From the NCBI RefSeq assembly GCF_003590095.1, contig NC_039483.1:4278001-4342000 (forward strand): 64,000 nucleotides of DNA, written 5' to 3'. The position numbers were made by a program, and so were the translations under genes. Positions 26,771 through 38,586 of the stretch are shown in pieces (position 1 is the first letter of the stretch; every line of letters begins with the position of its first letter). The notes under the pieces were generated by a model. The model saw nothing but the letters and a program-made list of their open reading frames with translations, was not told the origin of the DNA and did not search any database. This stretch comes from Trichoplusia ni. Lineage: Eukaryota; Arthropoda; Insecta; Lepidoptera; Noctuidae.

Positions 26771-27029
26771 CTAAAATATGCCTTAGGACATCATATGTTA
26801 TATAGTTTATCTATGAATATACATGATTCAGTAAATACATTTTTATAGGCCACGTAATGCATGTTGGTTAGTGCCCATCAGTAACGACCATTCTGTTAAA
26901 CTTCATACTTATAAACTTGAATACTGACAGAAGAATAAAAACAAAACATTTTTTATATGTAAATTATTTAATACACGACTCTTTTGTATTAAATAATAAG
27001 TAGTAAGAAGAATTGTATGTAGTCTAGAG

Positions 27030-27185
27030 TTCTAATGTTCGTGTGTATGTTACTGAACGCTTTCTAAACGGCTGGATCGATTTGGATGTTATTTTGTATG
27101 CGTTTGGGTGGCACCCTAGATGGCTTAGATTCACAAATCAGTCTGGCAGAAGGAAGTTAGCCGTATCAGCTAGTAGACTAATAGA
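27030..27185 (+). repeat. Interspersed repeat remnant (GCGTTTGGGTGGCACCCTRGATGG)
   Basis: Contains AAACGGCTGGATCGATTTGG, TTTGTATGCGTTTGGGTGGC and ACAAATCAGTCTGGCAGA. I recognise these blocks as a common lepidopteran repeat. The 72-codon frame here is a by-product. Confidence 0.45.
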
Positions 27186-27784
27186 AATATTAAAATGTTG
27201 TCTAAAACTCTATTTTTATAATTTTGTAGAGTTTTTAATAATTGTTGCGGTAATAATGTAATGCGTGTTGCTTGTTGTTTTAAACCTTAAATGTATTTAA
27301 ATAAGATTTACTTTCTAAAGTCTCTGTATATTTCTTTAAGTAAAAGAGCATTTGATTAGCTTTAAACATACTTACTGTCTATACAAAATGTTAAGTCAGT
27401 TTTAGAAGCCCTGAATCTTAAAATCAACTTGGAGTTATAGGAGGATAGGCTATTTATTCCGTCAGCTACATAATAAAAGGTTAAAATGATAACACGCGGT
27501 TATGTCAAGTGATACAATTTTTAGCTAGGAGTGACGTCATGCGAAATTGAAAAATCACATATGACCCATTAAATTCATCGCCGTAAAACTTTTGCCCAAT
27601 CTCGATCTTAATTTTGATTTGTTTTATTTCATTTTTATTTATTTATTAAGCAGGTACATGATAAAAACATTAAATCAGACATAGTTTGTCTGTTGGATCT
27701 TGTTAAACATAGATTATCTATCTTGTTGTTTTAGTTTTAGCTACAACAGAGGCACATCATCTGTGAATCATTATTTCAACTGTT

Positions 27785-27875
27785 GTCCTATCACGGTTCA
27801 TGAGATACAGCCTGGTGACGAACGAATGGATATGGTAGAGCTTTAGTAATATTATTCCGGTCTTTACCTTTTAGA
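27785..27875 (+). repeat. Interspersed repeat with GAGATACAGYC motif, interrupted
   Basis: Reads ATCACGGTTCATGAGATACAGC then a degraded GACGAACGAATGGA stretch and stops abruptly where the Helitron-like element at 27876 begins. This suggests the Helitron inserted into the repeat. Confidence 0.5.
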
Positions 27876-28117
27876 TCTATACTTCTATACTTAATATATA
27901 AAGCTGAAGAGTTTGTTTGTTTGAACGCACTAATCTCAGGAACTACTGGTTCAAATCGAAAAATCCTTTTTGTGTTCAATAGATCATTCATCGAGGAAAG
28001 TTTTAGGCTATAAACCATCACGCTGCGACTAATAGGAGCGAAGATAGAAAAAACAGGGTAGATATAAATCATAAATTACATCTTCTAAACAGGGACGAAG
28101 TCGCGGGCAACAGCTAG
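27876..28117 (+). mobile_element. Non-autonomous Helitron-like element
   Basis: Begins TCTATACT (27876, or 27884 if the local duplication is excluded), then AATATATAAAGCTGAAGAG, and ends GTCGCGGGCAACAGCTAG followed by T. Same family as 13741-13997. The 93-codon minus-strand frame across it is spurious. Confidence 0.75.
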
Positions 28118-31100
28118 TATAATCATAAAAAGTTTGATCAGTCTATTCTTTCAATTCTCTTTTTACAATCTTTGATCCAATACATGAGCAATACCATCAC
28201 ATTGACCTCAAAAACTCACAATATCAATGCTCAATGATTGCCATTAACAACAGTTACCGCGCTGTGATTGGTCGAGGCGGGTGTGACGTCATCGCTTATA
28301 GATACCTCAACCAATTAGTGTTTGTCATTAGCTGTGCAATGTGTTGACCTAGGTTATGGTCGTAAGTGCGAATATTGGCGAGGTTTTGCAAAGTGTTTTA
28401 TATTAAAGTAAGGAGTATCTATAGTCAGACTAAGGCAATATATTTTAAATTTCTTTTCGAATTTTCATGATGGGTAAACTTTTCCCTTTAATTATAATCT
28501 TTTGAATTTTAATCTATGGAATATTTGATGATCTTTATATTGTTAAATGCTAGAGTTAGGTTTTATGTAAAGTCCTTCAAAAACACTGGTACTTATGCCA
28601 ACTTCACCGTAGTTTGGAAAATTCTGATGGTAATAACGATTGCCTGAGCAGGAATTGACTTATTTATCAGAATTTCTTATTTCTTAAAGCTTTTTATACT
28701 ATTTTTATCATCTTCAGATTCATCCATACCTTTATCTTAAACATCAAAGCTTAAACCCGCTTATATTTTTCGTAATTTGCGCTTGCCCTGGAAGACCTAC
28801 CTGATGCTCGCAAATAACAACAATATGACAAAGGAAGGAGGTTTTCTTGTGTTTCTAATTTGCGTAAGTGTGTGCCAATTGTTGTTTATGCATCTATTAT
28901 TGTTTATAATAGCCCTTTGTCAGTTTTGCGAGGGTTCCTATTGTTTTTGCCAATATCGCCGGCCTGTTTGAAGTATTTTTTTTTCTTGAGTGTTTGTCTT
29001 TTGCGTAATGTTAAATGAGTGTCGATTTGTGGATCTTTGTTATATGTATGTATGTTTTATTCGAGGTTTTTTTATTGAAGTCAATATGTTTATGTTTATA
29101 GCTGTGTCTTTAGTACTAAATAACAAGTTATAAGAATTTTATAGTAGGTCGTTCGATGTGTGCGAAAATATTGATGAAAGTAAAATAATAGTATTTTATT
29201 CTGTTCCCTGATACGGAGTTAAAGTAGTTGTTAGTATACTTACTTGCCAATTTGAAAATAACAACAGTAGTTTGAATGGATATTATATAAATAGAAAAAG
29301 TGGAAAAAAAACAAAAACTCAATTTCAAAATAATATAAACATCTTTATTACCCCCTATATTATGCCTTTACTTGCTTAAAAATACATAATTTTCAAAATT
29401 TGTAGGGTGGGATCCTTTCTGGGCCTTTTTACCATAAGAAGGACGAAAGAGGTTATTCTTTAATTTTTATTAATTCAGTCTTAATTGGCAACACTGAATT
29501 TAAAAAATAGCCGCTTAAATTTAATACAGTCTTATCTAATTTATCTACATAATAATAGAATATGCTAATTTAAGACGAAAATTAAACATAGAATCTATGA
29601 GCCAACAAGAAGCATTGGAAAAGCGTTGCAACTCTATTTACACTTTATCAAGCGGAAGGTATAACATGGTAACTCGAATTGTGTTGGAAGTTACGTATTC
29701 AAGGAGCCAAAATCATAAACTAGGGTCTTATATCTAATATTTTTTCTATATATATGTTTGCGGTCAATTTTTGAAGGTCTCTCGAAATAATGTACAGTCT
29801 GTGTGAAGAAAACCATTCAAAATACCCTTTGCCTCTTTTTGCTTGTCATTCAATTTTCTTAAACTAATAGTGATGTTACTTTTTTAATACAAAAATTAAA
29901 AAAAAACTCATATCAACAAAGTAGCATCGGCTTACAACAAAATTATAATAATTTATATAAAATACAAATGCATGAAGATATGTGCAATTATTTCTTGTGA
30001 AAATAACATCAGTCGTATAAAACATTATTTACTAATGAGTATTTATCTTAATGAAGTGATGAGATTGGATTTGGTGATGGTGGAGATGAAGATGATGATT
30101 AGTGATGATGTGAGACTGAAGGCCGATGGTCGCGATTACATCTGGAAAGAAAGAGAAAAACATTAGTTTCATGTTGTAGAAATACATCAATATTCTTTGG
30201 AAGAACAGTTTTACACAAGTGATACACGGTTGGTCAAAATGAAGATTAATGGTACTAATATCATTAAGCAGAAGATTTTAATTTAAGATGTAGTGAGGTG
30301 ACAAAAAAAAACAGGCTTAGGCCCATTTATTGAGGAGGGCTTCAGAATATATACCATGTTAACATCCTGTTAATATTTTTTTTAATGTGAGCGTTAGTTA
30401 AATAAAATAAAAAAGACCGTTTTTAACTAGGCACATAACATTATAATATGCAGCCAGTACTAATGCAAATAGCATGGTTTTTATAATTTGTATTTAAAAT
30501 CGATTACGATATTTTTCTAGCTCTGTCCCGCCTATCTGCAATGTTGCCATCTCTTTCTACCTGTCATAATATTTATTAAATATTAAAATATAATAAAAAT
30601 AGAAGTTGTTTATGTAATATAATATGTAGTATCATAATATTATGAATGTTATACTTATTAAAGTCTACGCTGCTTATTTTAATGTCGTTTAGTTAATATT
30701 ATCATTTGACACACTGTCAGCGTCTCGTTCGTCCATTTAGCCTTAAATACCTGTTGTAAGCTAATACAGACTAAACTCGTCCTGTTTAATGTTGGTCACA
30801 TGACACATGTCGTCAGGTGGTCGCCACAGACAATTTATAACTTTTTTTTGTACGTACGTATTTCAGCAAACTAGTGCCAGTATTATAAAAAAAGTTGAGG
30901 TCATTAAAAAGTTTTGTTTCAGTTGTCTATGGATGTGTTCGATTTTTGTTTTGTGTGGTTGCCATACTTTTGTTAGTTTGTGATTTGGAGAGTATTAAAG
31001 TTCTTGTTTTACATATTTAAAATTTTATCCGCTCTTTTAAAAGTTTCAGTTGTTGTCACCAAACTCAAAAAACATCACTGCGGCATCCTCTTTGATTTTT

Positions 31101-31750
31101 ATGACAATTGAACAATAACCATAAAGAATAATAGCTTTTTTGCAAAACGCCCGACCACCTAGGACAGCCGAAAACCATTGCAGTTTATTACAAGGCTGTT
31201 TTAATGTTTTTTTGGCAAAGGCATTTTTTAACAATCCGCATTGCAAAAAGTGGTCATTTGTTTCTAAATTTTTTCCATTTGTCTATTTGCACAAGTAATT
31301 GTTGGCGAATGGATTTTTGGGTCTTTGTTATTTAAATGGTTAAGGGCAGGTTGTTTTTTATCGTATCCGGACATACCATAAAAATTACACGCTTTTGCAT
31401 GAACCTTAAAGATTCGGTTGGTATGTTTTATATTTATTTCACGGACGCGTAATTTTTTACGTATAAGTCACATTACAACGTGGTACAACCCTAAAAACGT
31501 GTTGACAGGTTTATTTTAAATTTAGAATGCGAGAAACAATTGAGTTCGAAGTTTCGTATTTCAAAGTTTCCGCCATTTGCGGATAAGACGTTTTCCTTTT
31601 TATCGAACGGCAAAAATGAGTGTATATTTAAAATTATAATGGTCGGCAGTTGTCAGGCTCTACATTTTAATTCACAATTGCCTCACATTCTGGAACACAA
31701 AGGATCTAGTTTTTAACGCGACGCATCCAATTACAATCTACTGATAAAGA
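28118..31750. other. AT-rich non-coding sequence
   Basis: No gene recognised. Contains a short GATGAT-rich stretch near 30065-30112 and one palindromic-family remnant. Confidence 0.45.
30518..30560 (-). repeat. Dispersed palindromic repeat, copy 6 (decayed)
   Basis: Reverse complement reads AGAAAGAGATGGCAACATTG then GCGGGACAGAGCTA. The outer parts of both arms are preserved and the centre is degraded. Confidence 0.45.
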
Positions 31751-31925
31751 CACTAATTATAATAGAAGTGCACTGTGCGCTGCATGTCCCGCTCATGTCC
31801 TAGGGCAAAAAACTAGGCAATATTTGCCGGCATTTGTCCCAGTGTGCACCGGCCGCCAGTAGTCATCCTTGGCTGGGGCAGGCTCCGTGCACCTGTCATT
31901 GTTCAATTAAACCTGGCGACACATT
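31751..31925. promoter_or_regulatory. Candidate regulatory patch
   Basis: A compact, GC-richer stretch with no open frame and no repeat signature. It contains CACCTG (E-box), ATTGTT (Sox-type) and CAATTAA (homeodomain-type) words within about 20 bases near 31890-31910. Function is inferred from base composition and motif clustering only. Confidence 0.25.
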
Positions 31926-32034
31926 GCCTTAAATAATCCCTCAAATTGTACACTCGCATACACTATGTATCCAAAGAAAAAAAATACTGTCTCTGTCCAG
32001 TATGATCATAAATTTAATAGTTTGACGCTAGTCG

Positions 32035-33620
32035 ATAACAGATGGCGGTGAGCGGCTGGGCGCTGTTTTAGTATTCAGTTTCAGTTGTACATTATTCTTT
32101 TCTTAGTTGTGTTTTTTTATAATTAAAATATTACTCATCTCATCTCATTAAAACTAAGCATTGAATCGATTAAAGTTCTCGAGTTACGATCGTCATCTTG
32201 TGACCGCTCGGATCGTCAACTAGAACACTTAGTACCAGGCGAGCAGAAGTGATAGGAGTTGTGCGTTTCGAACGTTCAAGCATCGTGCCTTCTCAGCAGT
32301 TCTGAATACCGAGTGCTAGTGTTAGTCACATGAAAGGACTTGCAGGTTCTCGCGACCTGCCTAAATGGGAGACTGGGATTTAAACCTGGGTTCATTTTTT
32401 TATTAATAAATACCATTCATGGTTTTGTTAGAAATATACCGAGAATACTTAAAAGCTTGTGTGGTAACATGATTATTAATACATTCGGATTAAATTTTCT
32501 TAATCCTTATCTAAAAAAAGAACACGGAAGCTAAAATAATGCCTTCCTTTATTGTAAGATCAAGAAAAGCGAGTTATCTTCAGCTTATTACGGGGAGACG
32601 AGGTACCAGGCTCGCAGAGATTGCGGGAGGCCAACTTGTGACGTACGAAGTTTCAATGTTGTAGCTATATACACAGACGTACGTGGGCTCGCTTGGAGGT
32701 GTGCGTGAGCGCGTGTAGGCGCGTCACAATCACAGCGACTGACGACATTTTGACGTAGGAAGCACTTTTCGATATTTTTTCTAGCAATTTAAGCTTTAGA
32801 TTTAATTTAATCTGTTCTAGGTATTAACTAGTGGGTGCTAGAATTTTAAGTTTTTAATTGGGGCATTTAATTTTAGTAAGAGCCTAGTTTTAAGAATGTA
32901 TAAATATAAAATCCGGCGGTAAGTATGCGTCGAGGCGAGGCGTAAAGCGACTTTTTTCTAATTCGTAAGGTTGACGCTCTCGTGTTCACACGGGGGCAAG
33001 CCTTCACACGTTCATGTTCGTTGCCTCTACGAACTGCCTATGCGGAAACACAACTTTGCTATTAACACGCGTTCCTTTACTATGAGATACTGCCACTTAT
33101 GCACGTACATACATACATATTATACGTGTTGTACGAGGAAAGCGTTTTCACTACACAACACACAGGCATTCGACCAAATACACGTAGAATGAGAGCATGC
33201 GCTGTGTACGCATGTACATTTTGCACTTGTGTACGATTTTCCACATGTGAAAGTTGCGTTCATGTTGTGTTTCAGATTCGTTCGTGAGCAGTTTCTATGT
33301 TTCGGGTACTAGGCGAGCAGTAGCGTGGAGGAGTTTACGAAGTCACACACGTTCTAGTTTTGTTAGTGTGCGTTATCTAAATGTTGCTCTTATCTAATAG
33401 ACACGACAAACACATCGGTAGATGTTTTGATTACGATTTGAATTTTAAAAATGTTCGATATTTGTTTCGCAATGGTTTTTGGTGCTAGCTCGTTGCGAAC
33501 GTGATAAGGTGGATGCACCGCGGCCCGCGAGAGTTGAGTGAACGCCTGTGCTCTCATAATATCCTAGTATATCTGCGTCCATTGCAGCCGTGTCAATGAC
33601 TTTGATCGATGACGAATCTA
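32035..33620. promoter_or_regulatory. GC-richer, gene-free block; possible non-coding exon or enhancer cluster
   Basis: A 1.6-kb block of raised complexity. It includes TATTCAGTTTCAGTTGTAC at about 32072 (two overlapping initiator-like TCAGTT words), GC-rich stretches at 32690-32760 and 33500-33560, and CpG-containing words throughout. The small frames at 32340, 32971 and 33099 have no recognisable motif. A start of a long non-coding transcript or a set of enhancers are both possible. Confidence 0.3.
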
Positions 33621-36448
33621 TCAGTAGCCAATGTGCCTGCCAGAAAACATAGAGGAAAAGGTATCATCAGTCTATGACCAAAATTAACACCCACACCATT
33701 TTAATAATGGCCCCATATTATTGGAATATGTGACATTGTAATCTCCACCCATTTAAATTAAATAGCGAAAGAGTTTTTATGTCAAGTTCCCTCTAATTTG
33801 CAAAATAACACGGTTTTTTGCAAGTTACATTTTTTCAACCAACTCTTTGCAGATTGTAGCAATTCGGGTAACTTATGTATTGTTTTGTGATGTTTGATTT
33901 TCCTGTAGATTGCGCACAAATGCAATCTCTACGTATTTGTTAGGTAACTTATCAGGGTTGCCACTTAGCAAGTAACGTTATAATAACCTTTATCCGGCTT
34001 TGTAATCGCCTACTTTAAATAAATAAGTGAAGTAAAATGGGGATATGAACGCAAAATGAGAACGACACTGTTTTTAATTTATTGGCCTGTCAATAAATCT
34101 TAATTTGGTTGAATTGCTCAATTGGTTCGCGGTATCTGTCGTAAGTTAACTTAATTGCTTATTGTCAGGCAATTTTTTACATTTTCGATGTTTTGTTTTT
34201 GCATAAAAATGTTTTAAGAGTAGTATGTACCGGGAGATTAAAGTGTAGCTACTTAAAAACAAAGTATATGTGAAACATACCTTAAATAGTTGCTTTAAAA
34301 ATGCGTACGAACGAGGTTAACATAAAACGTAAATGGAATTAAAAAAGGAACAGCAAATCCAAAAATAGAACCAATGACATCCAGATATATGTGTTGCTAT
34401 TCACTAAAACGTGTTGCTATATAAATAAATGGGTTGTCAAATAAATCAATGGTAAAAAAGAATAAAACTCCGATTCAAATGGAACACTTGAAAAAGGAAC
34501 GTTCACGCGGATATTACGGCAAGCGATATGTTACGTAAACTGTGATGCAACTAAACTTGTATTGTAACAAGTAAGGTTGCAGATAGATATTTAATTTTAG
34601 GTGTCTGTGGCCAATATTTGACCCACTGACTGCATTTACTGACCAACACATTCTGTAAGTTCGACACGAGACTGCTAAATGTCAAATTATAAATTAAAAT
34701 ACGTAAATACTAAATGACATTTATATATTATCATCTCTATTTGTTTATGGTCGGTTGACTCTACAAAAAACCACATATTTCCATCTCTAAAACATTCTCA
34801 ATCTAAACTGTCAAAATGTAGAATTTGGAATCGCAAAATAAGTTTAAATCAAATTTCTCCTTGACGCGGAAACACGTTATTACTAAAAACTTGATTAAAC
34901 TAGCAACGAACATAGAAAAATAGCGTCTTGGAAATTAAAATAGTAATGACAGGTTACTTACATATCGCGTGCAACTATGAAAAGAAAAGTTTCCAAGGAA
35001 GATAAGCGGATAAAACAATGCAGTTTTTTAATTTCTAGATAAGCACAGAGTATAATGCCAATGAATTAATAAATCAGACTAGCTCGCGGTTTTTACATTT
35101 TTAAAACTATTACGTATATGTTTGCTGATTAGATTAATGACTTTAATGACGTCAACTTTTCGAATATCTAGATTCAAAATGGTGAATATTGGAGAAACGT
35201 TTCGAAAAAATTACGCAAATGTCAAACACACTTCTGTCAATCCTTTTAATTTTATATTGTGATGGTATAAGTGAAAGGAATCGTGCCATTTCAAAGCTAA
35301 TAAGTTAAGGAAACAGACAAATCTGTCATAACACAATTACTCAAGGCTGCATTCTTTTGTTTAACGACTGACGTGGCATAAGACATTGTCGACTGCAAAA
35401 AGTAATCTCTAGACTCCAAAATGAATTGAACTGGCTTTAAATGGCGGATCTGTTCATTTTATTCAATAAATGTTAGTCGCTAATATGATTAAATGGTTAA
35501 TGAACTCACAAGGATGAAACGATGACAGGAATGGTTGAAATATTGTTTCGACAATAATCATAGACAACTGTCAAAGGAAACATTCATTCGAATATTAAGA
35601 TTCAAACTCAAAAATGGAATTCGAAATAGGAGTTCCACGATTCATTGATAAGTAATTAAGCAAGTCGGGTATCTATTCGACAATATTGTATTATCTTTTT
35701 TTCTAATGTTTGGTCAAAGATATTTGTGTTCAAACAAATCGGAACTGGTTCTTTTCAAGTTTATTGACTCCACCAAAATTCTACTTACATTCCTTGTCTC
35801 ATATTTTTGATAGAAAATTAAAAGTCATGTGTTTTTTTCTTTGCTCGTTAACGAATATGTTCATTAAATGATTCTAGATTTATTATCTATGATGTAGTTA
35901 ATGCATGCCACGTTTGGATTAAGACTTTGGTATTTGCGTTTAACTTAGTTTATTAACTTTGAATTAAATAGTATCCAGACAGGCAAATTGTGGACGAGTG
36001 ACAGTGTGTAATCTCGTAAAGATTAGTTCTATTTGCAGGCCGCTACCTGTAATGGATGAGCTAATATAAACTAATTATAGGAAAATAAATTGAGAAATAA
36101 GGTTTTAATCGAAGCTAATGATAAGATACTTTGTATAACTGTCACTTTCTGATAAATGTCAAACTGAATATGCGAGACAGAGAGATACAAGGTCGATGCG
36201 CATTAAGTTTGACTTATATTTGCTCGAACGACAAGTGTATAGTACATTCCATCTGCTGTTAAGTATACCCCAAATGCTAACAAGCAATATTCAAAAGCCG
36301 ACAGCAAAAACTATAGTCAGAATATTCAAATGAGAATTTCGATTTATCTTTCGTGAGCAATAATACCTAGGAGAGCGTTATTAATGCGCGTCCGTAATTT
36401 GGCATGTCCCTAAATAATGATTTTATAGTTGCATAAACAAGGCGACAC

Positions 36449-36486
36449 CTGCCCACCGTGGCACTGCCCACCGTGGCACTGCCCAC
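36449..36486 (+). repeat. 15-bp tandem repeat, about 2.5 copies
   Basis: The unit TGCCCACCGTGGCAC is repeated head to tail, ending in a partial third copy (TGCCCACTT). Confidence 0.8.
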
Positions 36487-36719
36487 TTAATTATTTAAAC
36501 ATAAAACCTTTAATTAGACCTTCCAGCTGCCATACGACCTTGTATTGCACCTTTGTAATGCGACAAGCAGTATTTTGCATCGCAAAAAGTATACATTTTT
36601 AACTTCAATTCATGCGCTGTTTTTACTTGTAGCAGAAAAAAATGGAACGAACGTTCTTTGTTGATATTTTAAGAATCGATAACATTATTGGTCTAATTTG
36701 CATGTAGAACAGAATAATG

Positions 36720-36835
36720 AGTGGAGGTTTGTAGATGGATGCATCTGCCGGCTACCGTGCGGCCTGCTCCGCGTAATGGTCACCTGGATGTCAAGCCTCA
36801 CGTGTCGTGACCGAAAACCGCCACGCTGTGCAATT
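36720..36835. promoter_or_regulatory. Candidate regulatory patch
   Basis: A GC-richer island without an open frame, holding CACCTGGATG and CACGTG words. It lies 5 kb downstream of cluster A of the micropeptide genes. Function is inferred only. Confidence 0.2.
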
Positions 36836-38429
36836 AGGTCCCCATAAAGAATAAGAATGAAACAGTTTGCATGGCTCGAGAAACGAACAGGTAGCTCGAC
36901 TGAGTGAGTTTGTATTCTTTCGTGTTAAACATTAAAGGAAACGTAATAGCTGATTATGTTAAACACACACATTATCTGGTCTTGAACCACAAATATGTCG
37001 GCAGGCGGCTGACGCGCGAACTCGACGAATAAATAACTCGCTATCGGTTATTTCAAACCGCGAATTAACCTCGACGCCCGATTCTTTATTTAAAAGTTCA
37101 AAAGGATCCGGTAATTTTATCTTAAACCTACAATTTTTAAATTAAAATGTTGTTCGATCTTTTTTCAAATAATGCATATTATTTCTTCACTTCGCTGCAA
37201 ATTCCTGAGTAGCTGTCGCAACATTGATTGTTAAGTATGTGTGTCGTACCTGATTTCATGTTTTTACATAATGTTGTGAAGTCTACAGCAAATATCTGAA
37301 GCAAACACTTAAAAATATACTTATTTTACTCAACTCGAGTCAAGAATTGATTGGTTTGGGTCAAACGACTTTGTGTTATAAGTTGTTGTAACTATTTCTC
37401 TGTTCAATGACAATAATTTATGCACACGTAATGTCGGTAAAGGACGCGCAATAAATTGTCTATGGTTCGCAAGATATAAAATGATTAGAGTAATTATTAT
37501 CGTACATCAGAAACACGAAGGTATATTTTTTATTTACTCTACAGATGTATGTATCTATTCAAAAAGCATCGTTTTAGGAAACTTGTATCCGAGTTTGTCC
37601 GACCATATAACGAGTTTTATTACTCCTACTTGCCCTAAAAAGAGAAATAAAATACTTATTCTGACACAAGTTTTATCACAATCAAATTACGCCACATTAA
37701 GTTACGACGCGACCAGCCACGACTATATTAAGTTACCAAAATAGATGGTTTGAGTTTAAATGGTCTAACAAAGGAAGAAACTAACGTGCGGAGAATATTA
37801 TGAGCAAAAAATATGGCGGGCTAGGGTGGTAGTGACCTATGATGACGCAATGCCGAAAACAGGCCACAGTGCAGGCGACGAGCCCGCGCGGGGTCAAGGA
37901 AGTTCATCGCAGAATATTGCTCAATCTGATACAGACATGTGCGATCCTAAATATCACGTACTCGTGATTCACCGTGTCATCGCTACGGCCGAAAAAAAAA
38001 CAAGCTCCAAATTCAAAAGTTTCCAAGTTCGTTTACGTAACTCTTCCGTGTTGCATTTGTCAAAAATCGAATATCGAACATCGAGACCGGTGTTGCAATT
38101 GTACAAAAATACATGGTACATAATCTAGGTGTAGTAAATTGGTTTTGGCGTGGTCGTGGTAAGTAACGACATTTTTTGATGTCGCCGAGGAGCGAGGTGG
38201 ATCGTGTCCGCGTCTATTTTGAACTCCCGATCGGACGTTCGCCCGGTTGTTGAACTGGAATAATTCGGCAAACACAGGCACATTACGCGCTTGTTAACCC
38301 ATTTAGTCCTGAAACTATTTTTTTCTAAAATGTTTGTTTTTTTCTTAGTATATAGGTTGATAGGGGTCTAAATATTAGGAAAACCTAAAAAATTAAAATC
38401 CTGAAATAAAAGGGGTCTGGGAAATAGCC

Positions 38430-38445
38430 GTACCACATATGGTAC
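38430..38445. repeat. piggyBac subterminal palindrome, left
   Basis: GTACCACATATGGTAC followed by AGTAGGA. It has the GTACC-N6-GGTAC form shared with copies at 40351 and 40692 and is a candidate transposase binding site. Confidence 0.6.
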
Positions 38446-38586
38446 AGTAGGATTTGGAGTAAGAAAAATACCGTAAAAATGAGAAAAAAGTTGTTTATTG
38501 TTCATAGTTATTTAAAAATGTAATCAGAATAAAAAAAACCGCAGCAAATGAAAACTTATTAAAATACAAGAAAAACATACACTAAA

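Larger units (their letters stand above)
33621..38297. other. Non-coding sequence upstream of the piggyBac insertion
   Basis: No gene recognised. Frames at 37481-37744 and 37826-38128 are hydrophilic but show no family motif. GC rises near 36720-36830 and 38160-38260. A short tandem repeat lies at 36449-36486. Confidence 0.4.

Noticed and set aside
27791..28072. 93-residue ORF
   Set aside because: Lies within a Helitron-like repeat; the same translated words recur in the frames at 13799-13996 and 60849-61172, which are copies of the same element.
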